From Panagrolaimus kolymaensis (Eukaryota > Nematoda > Chromadorea > Rhabditida > Panagrolaimidae), in assembly GCA_028622995.1 (NCBI GenBank), contig JAJQJQ010000011.1:2480001-2544000 (forward strand): a DNA stretch of 64,000 bases. The letters are read 5' to 3'. Below are positions 11,391 through 24,800 of this stretch, one piece after another. The first letter of the stretch is position 1. Every line of letters begins with the position of its first letter. The translations under genes were made by a program, and so were the position numbers. Under the pieces are notes generated by a model that saw only the letters and a program-made list of their open reading frames with translations, had not been told where the DNA came from and made no database searches.

Positions 11391-13902
11391 TCAAGACGAT
11401 GGATTATTGTTTTCAAAAAATGGAACTCCTGGAATTCGTTGAGGTGGAGGTAATGAAGGAGTTTGAGATGGTGGCGGTGTTTGAGATGGTTGTGGCGTAG
11501 ATTCTCCATTCATATTTACGAGAATTTTAGGTTGAATTTGACCTGGAGGAGCTGCAATAGCTTTAATATACGGTTGAGCATTATTTCGTTTATAGACAAC
11601 TGCTAAAAAAAATAAAATAAAAATCGAAAAATTTTCAGATATGATATACCGTTCTTATCACCTGCTTGTTTAATCACATAAGTTGCTGGAGGTTTATATT
11701 GAAATGGAGCTGGATTTGGTTGAGGCGGCGGTTGCGCTACGACATTATCATTCTAAAAAGGAAAAATGAAAATCAAAGAAGTTTTAAAATCAAACTTGAA
11801 TAGGTCCACCACCCAATGTTGGCGAAGGCGCAGGAACAGAAGGTTGTTGTATTTGAAGTTGTGGCTGTTGAATATTTTGTTCAGCACTTGTATTTGGTTG
11901 TTGAAGCTGGAATGGCGAAACATTTGGATTTTGACGCATCTGTAATTCTTCCGGTGGAGGGAGTTTTACTTCATTATTATTTATTTCGTTGCCATTGACG
12001 TTTTGAATCATCGGTGAAAAAAATGTTGGCTCAGCTATTGGTTTTTGTGGAAAAGAAGATAATGATGGAAGAGGAGGAGGCGAAGAAGATGCAGAAAAAG
12101 GCAATTGAGGTGGAAGTTCCACTGGTGTTTCAGGATTATTTTTCTTTTCTTCACCTTTTTCTAGAAAATGAAAAGATTTTTTATAGTAAATCAAAGATTA
12201 CCGAAACAAATAACAAGCATACTACAAAAGTGACAAAAGGAAAAACTTACGAGTCTTCTCTTTTTCTTTATTTTTATCCTTCAATTTTCTGAGTATTTTC
12301 GATTTTTCATCATTGTTTTTACAACCTTTCTTTTCTTTCTTTGTTGCAGCATCACTACCTTTTTCTTTCTTCGATTCTATGTCCTTGTTGTTTTCAGGTG
12401 CAGAGCCTTTTTCATAATCCGATTCATCCTTCTTTTTACGTCGATGTTCTATCTTTGAATCTTGCTTGAGTTCGGGTGGTGGTTCTTCCTTGGGTACTTC
12501 ATTAAGATGAGCAGCAATTTTCACACATTTTGCACAGGAATTTGGCAAACATGTTGCTTGCATAGGTAAATTTTTTCCACCATTATCATTCAAAAGCTTA
12601 AGATATGTTTCATATTCTTTTATAAAATCTTAAACATTCATTCTTTAAAATATGTGACAAAAGATTAAATAATAAAAACATACGTCGAACGAAATGAGCA
12701 GGTACTACCGATTTGATGTGGAAAAGTTGTAAGATAGCATAATGAATATAAATATATTGATCTTCGGTTTGTACCGCTGTGCTTCTTTGAGAGCGTATTT
12801 CTTTCACAATTGAAACAATATCTGGAACTTTTGCATGAACAAGGCTTCTAAAATCGAATTTTCTTATAGCTTTTATAAAGTTAATAAACTAACTGGTAAA
12901 CAAGTTCAACAGCGACCAATGTTCCTGTTCGGCCAACTCCAGCACTGCAATGGATAATAGTTGGATGCTTCGGTGACTTCCGTGTAAACTGGAGTAGACG
13001 AAAAGGAGCCATCGGAGTCTTTGGCACTGATTTGTCTGGCCTAAAATTTTGAAAAATTAATTATTTGTAAAGATAGTACGGACATACCAAGTAATCCATT
13101 GGCGATGATCCACATTTCGTACTTCTTTTTCATAAGTTAATTGTAGCTTTGTATGGACGAAACTTCTATCAGACGAATCAACCTTTTCACATTTTATTAT
13201 CAAACCATAATGACCCATTGAATCACCAACAGCAAGAGGCCAATATTGGGCACATTTATCCTAAAAAATATTCACAATGATTAAAAATATATAGTTACAC
13301 ATAAACATACTTTTCCAAGTTCTTGACATCGACAAAGCATAACAATTTGTTTGACTTTTTCTTGCCATACACATCTCCAAAAGTCACCTACAGTAGCATC
13401 TAATGGTCCCTTAAAAATAATCATGAAATAACACACTTAAAACAGGAAGCTTTAAAAACTTACTTGGCAGCAAATAAATTGAGATTCGCTCAAAGGATGA
13501 GTGACCCAATTAGCATGTAAAAAATCATTTGAAGCATTAGGAGGCCATGTAAGAACAACACGTGTCTTATCCCACTGAAATAGAAACAAGTTGAAATGAA
13601 AATCATTAAAATAAAAAGTAAAAACTTACACAAGGAACATCTTTGTAACGGCATTTGCCTTGATTGGCGTCAAAATACTTTTTTGATGGATCAGCAGGAA
13701 CAAAGGTTTTGATTTCAGCATATTGTAATCTAAGAGAATGAATTCCATTTTGAACGATTTGAGTTACAAATTTCCTCATCGCTGCTTTTGCTTCACATGA
13801 GTAAGTTTCTACCTTTTCTTTATCAGCATTTTCACGCTTCGTTGGAGGTTTATCATCTTTTTCACTGCGTCGAGTTTTATTTGTTTTTCTGATAGTTGAC
13901 AT
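11391..13902 (-). CDS. protein tyrosine phosphatase with long charged/proline-rich tail
   Basis: Ten exons on the minus strand: 13902-13630, 13574-13464, 13409-13311, 13260-13088, 13040-12894, 12847-12684, 12628-12251, 12160-11796, 11752-11662 and 11602-11391. All phases agree and give 670 aa. The classical PTP domain covers about residues 45-322. It has the WPD loop (219-221), the P-loop HCSAGVGRTG (Cys250, Arg256) and a Q-loop region RSTAVQTEDQY, so it should be catalytically active. The substrate loop reads NDFLHANWV in place of the usual NDYINASY. The C-terminal ~350 residues are first Lys/Glu-rich and then Pro/Gln-rich with many PP pairs. Such a tail suggests docking to SH3 or WW proteins (inference). 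Short nematode PTPs are a large, often sperm-enriched family. Confidence 0.88.
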
Positions 13903-15089
13903 CTTCCGGCATCAAAGTCACCTCTGTTGAAGTCAAGCAAGCATGAAGGAACAACTGTCGAAGAATGAATGCAAAAAGGTGAGGATAATCATTCAAATTT
14001 TCATTGTTTCTTCTTGCGCCAGTGCTCGGAAACGATTCATGGGAAAGTTGCAAAAAAAAAAAAATGAAAGCAAAATTTCAAATTCCAACTTTCCAATATC
14101 ATGTACCTCTACTTGAGTATTATTATAAGATGTGAGATAATATAGAGATGATGGATTGCTGATTTCATGAAGCTGGGATGAAACAACTTTTCGATAAGCG
14201 ATTAAGTAAACTTTATTAAACTTTAAATTCTATCATCGACTTTGTCCGCATTGCAAAATAAATAAAAACTAAAAGCTATTTAAGGATATCAAAGGATTTT
14301 GCAAGAAAATAAAAAATGATTAAAAGGAACATCGAAAAGCGTAACATTTCCGGTAGCATTTTAGAACCTCATAAATGAAATTAAAAAATTATTAGTAATA
14401 TTTTCTTAAAACTCATTAGAAAGACAATTTTGGTTTTGCAAATAGTTTTTATGTTCCTCATTAAAATAAAGCTTAAATCACCGTTCATTTATGTGAGTCG
14501 TGTGAGAATTTTACTGTACTTGAATAAAAGGGTAATTGTCCAGGAGTATTTTGTTCCATCGCGGTGAATTCAATTAACTAAGTTACAGAAAAATTCTATT
14601 TTTTTGTTACAAAATACATTGAATCACATCATCCTTCATTCGATGAAAAATATATTTGTATTTTTCAAAGTGTATTAAATTCTAAAGAGGTTTATCTTTT
14701 TTTACATTTATTTTATAACATTGAGTAAATTGGATGGATGATTGAAACAAAATTGCGGAAAAGGGAAACGATCATTCTTTTTTCAATGCGCAATTAATTT
14801 TTTTTATTATTTATTTTGTCGCCAAAAATTATATGTGAAGAAAAATTGATAAAACTTTAATAAAATAATTAAAAGTTGAGTGTGCAAAGTCGTCACCAGG
14901 ATAACATTTTTGGAGGAAGAGAATGCCGTAGTATAATTAAAAAAAAGAAAAACAAAAAAAGGAGGAAGAAGCATTTTCATCGCCACCCATAAAAAAAATA
15001 ATTTTTTGGGGACGGAATTAAACCTGTCTATGGAGGAAATAAAAACAAACAATAATATATAAATTTTTTTTATTAAAGATTTTTATTTA
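13903..15089. other. intergenic, PTP 5' side and flp-16 3' side
   Basis: About 1.2 kb of AT-rich sequence with no convincing ORF or RNA gene. It should contain the phosphatase promoter just right of 13902 and the flp-16 polyadenylation region near 15080. Confidence 0.6.
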
Positions 15090-15840
15090 TTAATTTGATA
15101 AATTTCCAGCAGCACGACTTGGATCCCGACCAAAACGAACAAAAGTTTGCGCACGTTTACCAAATCGAACAAAGGTTTGAGCTCGCTTTCCAAATCGCAC
15201 AAATGATTGAGCTCTTTTATTTGCAGATGGGGATGATGTTTGTTCTGAATCGGTTGAAGCTGAAAATTAATTATTTATTTAGTAAAATGGATTTTAAAGA
15301 GTCAAACAAGGGAGTTTCTTTAGGCCCTATTATCGTGAATCGTTTTAACTCATAGTTTAATGTGGTTATTTTTTTGTTAGTTCCCTCCCGCATAAATATT
15401 CATTATCTCTATGACGTAGGTATTAATTTACATCGAAGATCACAATTAAACATTAAAACAATTAAACGATGTTCCACTACTTTCTATACCACCATTTCTC
15501 ACTCAATTTTGACATCAGAGAAGTAATTAAAAAATGTAGTGAAGAAAAAAAACTTACGAATAATATTTTGAATATTATTTTGAGCGGGTTGTTCATAATA
15601 TTCTCTGGGATCAATAGCTGCGAGGATGGCTTTTTGTCGGAGTTGTCGCATCGTTTCTAATTGTTCACGAGCTCTCATTTGATTAACATAATTTCGAATT
15701 TGATTTTCAATATCATCAAATCTCTGCTGTTCTTGAATGTCATCATTTTTATCATTTCCTGATGATGCAGGACTTATAGCTGCAGCATCTGTATACAAAA
15801 TAATGGCGGCAAAACAACAAAATAAAATTGATTGTCGCAT
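15090..15840 (-). CDS. flp-16: FMRFamide-like neuropeptide precursor FLP-16
   Basis: Two exons (15840-15558 and 15259-15090, phase 1) give 150 aa. The start follows a TCTCCCCAG acceptor about 25 nt upstream and opens a signal peptide (MRQSILFCCFAAIILYTDA). The C-terminal exon carries three tandem peptides, AQSFVRFG, AQTFVRFG and AQTFVRFG, separated by KR. The first is preceded by KR, and the last is followed by a single Arg (GRDP). Each Gly would be amidated. Nematode FLP-16 is known for repeated AQTFVRF-amide, with GQTFVRF-amide in C. elegans. The AQSFVRF form is a variant. FLP-16 peptides are released from neurons and act on muscle and pharynx. The region between the signal peptide and the peptides is acidic and Gln-rich. 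Confidence 0.95.
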
Positions 15841-18800
15841 TTTTTTCTCTGGAATAACGGCGGCTGATCCCTGGGGAGATTGCAAGATTTTTACCTAAAA
15901 AAATGAATTTATGAAGCTGCTTTATATACGAGGCATATAAATATAATAAAATAAAGCGGAAGTGTGTATGGTTGGGACACGATCGTCGTCGTAAAAAAAG
16001 GCAATAAAAAGTAAATGTTTTTAAAAGAAAAAAATTATATTTGACGACTTTAAAAGTTCTGTGGGTTGGTTTACCTTTAGGGGCGAAGCCTTGAGAAAAG
16101 GTAATAAAAAAAGTCAAATTTGGCAATTATGAAAGCTTTTATGAAATGTGAAAAAAAAAATACATGATGCTTGGGATTGTAAGCATTTTAGGGAGAGAGA
16201 AAAAAAGTTAGAAAAGACATTGAAATAATGGAATAACATTAAATAAACGATAACAACGACGACGACGAAATGGGATAGATAGAAAAGAAGTGGGAGAGAG
16301 TAGTTGCCATGTAACAAAGTTTTAAATATTCATTAAACGTGAAAAGAGGCGATTTATCTCAATAGTGAAAATTTCATTATGCACCAACAACAACAGCGAG
16401 GAAAAATATTTTAATATTGGCGAAAGCATAATTAACGTAATAAAAATACGGTAAAAATGGTTCTTTGTTGCTTTATTAAAATCGATATATGGCAAAGAAA
16501 AGCAAACAAAGTTTCTTAAAATTTAATAAAAAGCTTCTAATTTTTTGTGAGATCTACAGACATCGATGTTGCGAAGCAGCTAATATAATTCTGGTATCTA
16601 TCTACTGCCACCAAAAAAGGCAACGTGTCTCTGGCAATAAAAAACCGTAAATCAAAAAAAGAAAGAAACAGGTGTAAATTTAGCACCTAAAAAATTAAGT
16701 GCATTCGCTACGACTTCTAAGTATACTAGCTTTCCACGCCACCACCATCAACCATGGTCTTAGCAACTAAGCAACTTAGAATGAATTAAAGCTTAAAACA
16801 TTTTTTCAGCTCCAGTTAAATATCGTAAAGAAAAAAAAGTAATAAACCATAATGAGCGCGAACACAAGAAAAAATAAGGATTAACGTCATTTGACTTATA
16901 TAATTTAAAGTAATGTTTTTTTTTGCTTTCAAAGAAAAAAAAATATCTCAACTTTTTTGACTCCGCCTTTTTTTATTTTTCAATGCCGAACAAAAAAACG
17001 CCGGCAGCGATGATGTTGGTGGTTCACCTGAGTGAAACAAGCTTTTTTTCATTTTTAAATTTAATTACAAAAATGCGAACGTTGGAGGAGAGGAAAAGGA
17101 AAAAAAGTTGCATAACAAATATAAAAAGTTAATAAAATAAATATTTGAAATTTATTTAAAATGGCAAAGTCTCATATTAATGAGACATTCAATTTTATGC
17201 ATTCAAAGTTGTCATCAGCCATTGTCGCCACCCACGGCTTAATTTTACGTTGTTGTTTTTCGACTAATTTTTTAAATGAATTTGTTTTTTGCTCAACGTA
17301 ACAAAATAAAAATTTATAAACGGTTTCTTAAAAGTTTTTTTCTTTTTTCCTTGATTTGTTAATAAACGTTATTATTTTACGTCTGGACTTTGGAGCTTTG
17401 TCAAATCCGGAAGCAAAATAAAAAAAACCACACAATAAAGAAAAATAAAAAAGTGTTAAATGTTCTTCTTCAAACAATGAAAAAAAAGTTCTTTGTTGAA
17501 TGAAAACAAAAAAGCCCTAAATTTGTGTGTTGTGAAACTTAAACATCAACGCATAACAATGACAATGGCGAAAATGTTTGGGATAGAGAAATGTTAAATT
17601 TGACCTTTTAAAAACTCCCAACAAAAATTTCTTGCAGTGGATTTGAAACACTAAGAAATATATCCAAATACAAATTTAATCAAAGAAAAAAAGCAGAAAG
17701 AAAAAGCGAAATAAATTTTTATGTTTTAATTTTTGCAAGCAAGCGATGGCGTCTGGCTGCATGATAAGGTGGTGTCTGTCTATCGAAATGAAAGTTGTTC
17801 CCACTTTTCACACAAAACAAAAAAAAAAGACATCAACAACAGGTTAAAGAAAGCAGACACAAAAGAAAGATGCTACGTTTTCATAAACTAACTTTCTAAA
17901 AATGACATTGCAAAGCCTTTTGAAAAAACAAAGCAAAACAATAAACGTCGAAAGCAACAACCATACAACTCAAAAAAAAAATCACTTCCTTTTGTTACTT
18001 ATTTCAATCAAAACACAGCTTTGACATTACCCTTCTTTTCCCATTTTTCACATCATCTCCTCCATTCTTTTTCTATTTTGCAAAAGCTTTGCATAATTTT
18101 TTTATTCTTAAGCAACTTAAAACATTTAAATTCAATGAGAATCTATTTAGCTGCCATTTACAATGAAGAAAAAGAAAATACTAAAAATGTCAAATTTTCA
18201 CGCCGCCTTTCATTTTTTTATTCTTTTTAAATTTTGAAGCCGCTTCTTCTTCTCCACATTTTGTGGCTTCCCCAAATTTTAGGTGGAAACAACCAAAAAG
18301 AATTTGAGACGCCCAAATTTAAATGATTAGAAATGCATAAAGTTTTTTTCAAAAGGTTTTGAAAGTTTCATGTTTCTTTTTTGATAAAAAAAAAAAAAAA
18401 GTAACAAAGTAGTTCGAAGAATAATAAAAAGAAAAAAGAAACATTGCAGCTTCAACTTTTTACGCGAATGTGTGTTGTTAAAAAAAAAGCGATGAAAGGA
18501 AAAAACGTTACACCACTTTTTTATTTGTGATGGCTTGAATTCAATTTTAATGCGATAATAACTTTTCCAAAGAGGTCTTCTTGGAGGAAGCATCGAGAAA
18601 ATTACACATATTTAAAATAAACCATTTTTAAAGTGCTTTAAAGAAGAAATAAGAAGAACTGTTAATAGCGGAAAACAAAACGGAAACATTTTTGGGATTT
18701 AGTTCTTCTTATTCAACGTGAGAGAAGATAACATTTATTATACTTAAAAAATTTAAAAGATTTGAGAGAATTAAATAATTTACAAAAAAAAGGAAGCAAG

Positions 18801-21800
18801 GAAGCATAAAAAAGTGGGATGCTACAGCTAATACGACCGACTACAAAACTCTTCGAAAGTCCAATCGTAGTTATATGAAATCCTTGAATCATTTTAAAAT
18901 TAGCCTACTTTTTTTCTTTCGCTTTACATAAGCTTTTTTACGTTTATTTTTACGATGACAGCTTGCTTATATAGAACTAAAGATCTGCCCAAGGACATTT
19001 GGGGCACATTTATAGGTTAAGTGAATTTGTGGGTGGTTGGATTAAAAGCTGCTTTCATCGCCGCTTTACTCCTCCCTCCTTTTCGCGTATTAAAAAAATA
19101 GAGTTAAAAGCCGTGAAAATTTGTTTATCGTTGCAAAGCGGCAGCTACTACCTTTTTTGGTACAAAAAAAAAATAAATGACGAAACTTTTGCAACTGGTG
19201 AAAAAAAGGTGACGTTGGAAAAAAACAATAAATTTATTAGCATCAATTATGCACTGTGACCTACAACATATACATATTTACTTTGTAAATCTAATAAATT
19301 TTTGTTTTGTAAAATTTAGCACTCAACCTCCGCACATAAATATTTTGGCTGGTATTTTAGTTTGACCAAATAATTTAATGATGATGCTTCAACATAAAGG
19401 TTAAAAGCTTTAAAAAATTGTAATTAGGTTATAAACGTAAAAGTTCAATCAAAATTTTAAAGGTCAAAAATAAGAATACTAAATTCTTAAAGTTTTTTTT
19501 TGTATGAAGAAATTACGATATGGTAGAACATCATAAAATGTGAATTTTCTTAATCTCTAAGTAACCCTGCGCTATGATTTAAAAAATTTCTGTTTTAAAA
19601 GCTTATATAATTTTAGTCAAGTCGACGGAGTTATTACCATATCTCATGGTTTCCTAGCAATAATTTCAAAAGGTGGATAAACGTCAATTTGTTTTTTTCA
19701 CAAATTCAACAAATTTTGAAAGAGATGCTACGATTTATTTAAATTCGAGACATTGAGGGAAGCAACAAACAACATACGTTTTTTGATATCTGTCTTCATC
19801 GCTTTAAAAAAAATTAAAGCAATGAAAAAGTTTTTGGGGGATTCTTTTTATGTTTATTATTGTGTTTTTTAACTTTGATAACAATATGAAAGAGGAAATT
19901 TACAATTTTAATAAAAACCACGCAAAAGTTTTTATTATTGTAAATATTGGTAAAACTATACACAATATTTTAATAAATAATGGGATTATTGTACATCATA
20001 ATTTTTTATTTTAGAAATAAAAAGTTAGAAAACAACGATACTCTGGATTTCTAAAGTTGGGGAAGGAAGAAAGTTACGGTAGCATAGTAAACCAGCTTTT
20101 GGTTTTTGGCTATAAAAATTTTAAACGGTTTTTATTTTATATGGGTTTGAGAATATCAAGAAGGTGCTCCTTTTTTTGATAGCATTTCCTTTAGGGTATT
20201 CCTATTTTAATTTTAAACAATCCATTGAAAGGTCAAATAACACAAAGCAGCTTCATCCATTTCTGCAACTTCGGAAGGATTGTTTTTCAACCAACAAAGA
20301 TAAAACTTAGAGACAAAGAATGCTTTGGTTAAAGATTGAAATAAAAAACCAAAGCAAAAAGAAATTTAATTGGAAAAAAGAAACCTTTCTTTATAAATCT
20401 CATAAAAATCGGATATGCAAACAAACATAGAGAAAGAAGGAGAGCTACAAAAATTGGAAAACAATAAAAAAATTTAAATTCTTTTATCCTTTCCCTCGTC
20501 TTTAAAAAAATCAAAGGATAGCCTTTTTTAAAGCTTCAATGCACCAAAAATGACTGCTTTGGGCGGTGGCTTTAACTTTCCTTTTTAAGAAAATGTTTTC
20601 AAAATTAAATAATTTTTAGCAAAAATTAATTCAAAATTTATTTAAAAAGGAAAAATGATGTTTCTTATTTTTAAGAAAGAAGGCTTGGAAAGAAAAAGGA
20701 AAAATAGAAACAAATTCCTACTAAGAATCGTGGAAAATAAAAAGAACTTCTAAAATAATGGCCTCCACAATAAAAAAAGAAGATAGACATAAATAAATTT
20801 GAAATATTACATTTGCATCCCAAAAAAACGAAAAAGAATTTTGTTTTAAACTTTTTTTTATTATCGTTTTAAAAAGAGAGAATTTAATGGCAAAGAAGCA
20901 GGCGAAATTTAACCTTAATTATGTAAAAAAGCTGAGTGTTGATATTCAAAGAACTCGCAAGTTTTGTTATTAAATGAAGGCGGTGAAGAAAAAGCATAAA
21001 AGTCGGCGTTTAACATTTTTTGTTTGTTTGTAGGCGTAAGAGCGAACGACAGCGATAAAATTTGACAATGTGTTAATCGACAACAACGAGAAGGGCCTCT
21101 CGAGGATGATGAGAGATATTTGAAACAACTAATAAAGTGGCAGTTATTATAAAATATACGAAGGAGGAAACAAAATTTTTAAGTAGTTTGTCGAGAAAAC
21201 GGAGAAACTTGTTAAATGAATTAAGAGATTTCTCAAAATAAAATTTTATACAAAAGTATGTAAAAATATTATTAGATTTCGTTTATTCATTCAAAAAAGC
21301 TAAAGGCTGTGATTAAATAATTCAAGTAAATTTATTATGGTAAAGCTTGTCTCACAAAAAAAGTCTAAATCACACGCAATTATTCTGCTTTTTCTTTTGA
21401 GAAAACGTTGATCCAAGAAAATTTAATCCTATTGTTGAATAAAAAATATCTTTTATCTGTTTTATGAATACACGCTCGAACGAATACTCTCATAAAACAT
21501 TTTTTAAATTACTTTTGAATTATTTGGTGGAACAAGTTTGCTCAACCATTAAGTCGCGAATAACTAACGAGCTTTAGACTAATTTTAATTTAAGTATGTA
21601 TGGAGTTTAATCTAATGATTCGCAAACATTCATAATCAGATTTTCAATCTTGTTTCATTCAATAAAAAAATTTATAATAATGTTTGATATTAAAGTACAC
21701 ACGCCGCAAACAAGGGTAATGTAAATATTATTTAATTATTTAAATACAATATATTTACTAACATTTACATATTTACTCAGACTAGCTTTTTATTTAATTT

Positions 21801-24800
21801 GTCATTTTGCCATTTTTCGTTTGAAACCATGCTGTTTTTAAAAAAGGCTTATAAAAACACAATATAAAAATAAAACAAATATCCTTCCTTAGCTGTGATG
21901 CGGCAAATCCGTTGCTTTCAGCTATCATCGTCACCAAGTCATTCTTGCTTTAAATGAATATATTTTTAACCCTCGCATTCTTCTTTGTGGTAATAAAATA
22001 AATAGAAATTTAACAAAAAGCAAAGTTTTTGTTTTGTATTTAAAAAGAAGAGGAAGTCATGAACAATGGAAAGAAACATTCTTCTTTTAGAAGAAAAAAA
22101 GATTTCTCAGAAAATTTAACAAAATTTAAAAAGAAGTGACCCAACGAATATGTTCACCAAAGTTTTTTAAAAGAATTTAAACTTGTAAGGAATTATTAAA
22201 GAGTTTGAGTAACATTTCCCAAAAATTTTCTTTGGAAGGATAGTGATCGTAGCAATATAATAACGCAATAGTTGGTTGCAAAGCCAATGGTAGTAGCATT
22301 TCTAATAAATGGTTTCACTCCTCAAATTGTATGGACTTCTTTATCTATTTTTATCCGATATAAAAGTATGCCATCATTTTGTTTATTTTTTTTTCTCGTA
22401 AAAATATAATTTGAAGGTGCTTCCACCCATTTTTGACTTAAAACCCATTTCCTTAGATGTTATGGTTAAGATTAATCTCTGATAATGCAAAAAAAAAAAT
22501 AAGCCGAAAAACAATCTGACGTGATTTTATATAATAATAAAATAGGTACAATTACGGTAATGAAATAATTTTTGGTTTTTGCCTTATATTTTTTTAATAT
22601 TGCCACGAGCGAAAATGTATGTATTGTGTTCGTTTTTGATTTAGAAAAAGCAACAAAAAATGAAACATGATTAATAATGAATTACATTTTTTAGTGAATA
22701 CCAAAATAATTTTTTAACAAAGAAAAAGCAAAAAAAAAGGAAACTTTTTTTTTGCAAAAATTTGAAAGAAGCAAAACACACGAAGATAAATTTTCCGGTA
22801 AAATCGAGCATTATTAAGTTGCATAAAGGCCACTAATTTCTATGCAACTTTATCCTTTCACAGTTCATGAGCGCTTAAAATAAAAATCTTTTCAATAAAA
22901 AAAAAGCAAACTACACTCGGATAAATATTGATAATGGATATTTTTGGACACTCAACCGTAATCTAACCTTGCAATCTTTGCTCTTAATTTTTCTCATATT
23001 TACCTTTCAATTTTGTTCCAAGCTTTGACGAAATCTACTATTACAAAAGCAAATAATCAAATTACGTATTTCAAACACAAAAAGTACAGTTTTTTTAGTT
23101 GTAAATTTTGCTTAATGACGTATGATTGCAGCTAATAAAACATTTTTTTTCTTTTGAAGGTTAAAAAAATAATAAATTTAATACGTTTTTTAAGAGCGCA
23201 GCAAATGCCACCCTAAAACACTCAAAAAAGAAAGCAGGAAAAATTTATTTGATACTCAGCAAGCATAAAACTACTACAGGTGAAAATAGAGTAGGGTCCT
23301 AGCTGCTTGCTAAAAGAAAACATGATCGTTAACCGTAATTTAATTTATTATGGGTAAAAAAGTGTAAAGAGAAATATAAAAAATTTTAAAGGGGTTTTTG
23401 TTAATATTTTAAAAGATTTTTTCCAAGAAAGGCAAACAAATTTTTTTTATCGATCTTAATAATAATTTAGGGAAATTTTGAGACAATTAAGATTGGAAGC
23501 TAAAAACACAAAAACAAAGTTAGTTTATTTTTTCCTAATAAAATTATGTCAATCAAATCTTTTGAGAGATCACGACTGTTTATTTTTATAAAATATTTCC
23601 AGGAAACTCATCAACTTGTTCGTTTCCTGTCTGCCATCTCTCAACAAAAAATCCTTTTCATTCCATTCATTCTCATAGCCTATTCTAAAAACAGGTATAA
23701 AAGAGAGTTCCATTTATATATATGGATAAGTATTTTCCCTTCTTTACTTCATGGAAATACTTTGTAAGAATTTATTTTGTAAACTAATCCAAATTTATAT
23801 TATTATTTTTATTCTTTTTCTTTGCATGAAATGAAATGCGACAACGACAAAGAAAGGAGGTGGAAAAAAAATAAAAATAAATAGATAAGTGAATTTATGA
23901 CGCAAATGTCACAAAAAGCTCAGAACCATTTTGGGTGCGATAAACAAAATTATTCATTTTTAAAAGTATTTAAGCGGAAATGGCTTTTTTAAACAAATTA
24001 CGATGAAAATGCTTAAAACCCCGTGAAAAAAACAAATATGGGTGGTTGATATCAAGGAGAGTAAGAAACATAAACTTAGCGATAAATGAAATAGAAATCA
24101 AAAAAGCCAAAAATAAACCTTTCTGACAAAAATGGGACGATAGTTTATTAAACTTTAAAAGGTTTCCATTCATTGCTTTTTTAAAATGCGCCGAATAAGC
24201 ACTCACTCACACTTTATAAATCTTTTTTATTGCTTTAAATTTTTTGATTTACGTGGAATGCAATATTAATTAAACCAAACATCTGTAAAATATGCATGCC
24301 TTTTTTCACCCTCAAAAGTTAATCAACTCTCGATAAATTTTTTAATGGTTATTAAATTGAAAAATTCAGGAGATTCTTTAATTAAAATTATTTAGCTTAA
24401 ATTTAAAATTTTTTTATTTCAACAAAGTCAAACCAACCAATAAAAATTATACGCATCTAATTAAAATATAAAAATGAATTCTAATAATTATTATTTATCT
24501 TTGAAAAATAAACGGTAAAACGAGACTCAAAGTTTTAATATTTTAACAATTTTAAGATAAGAAAACCTTTTTGATTTTTAGTTTGACGACATAAAATAAA
24601 AATCAAGCAAACATGGACGTCATAATTTTGTCCTTTTTTGTTTTGTTTTTATTTCCGTTGAATAAAAACACGACGGTTCTTGAAAACAATAAAAAAGAAA
24701 AGGTGAAAGACTTCCTGGGACAAAAAAAAACCGATCATGAGATGCTTTTTGGCAAAAGCTTAAAAGTCATTCATTCATTTAAAATGCAAAAGGTTTTGGT

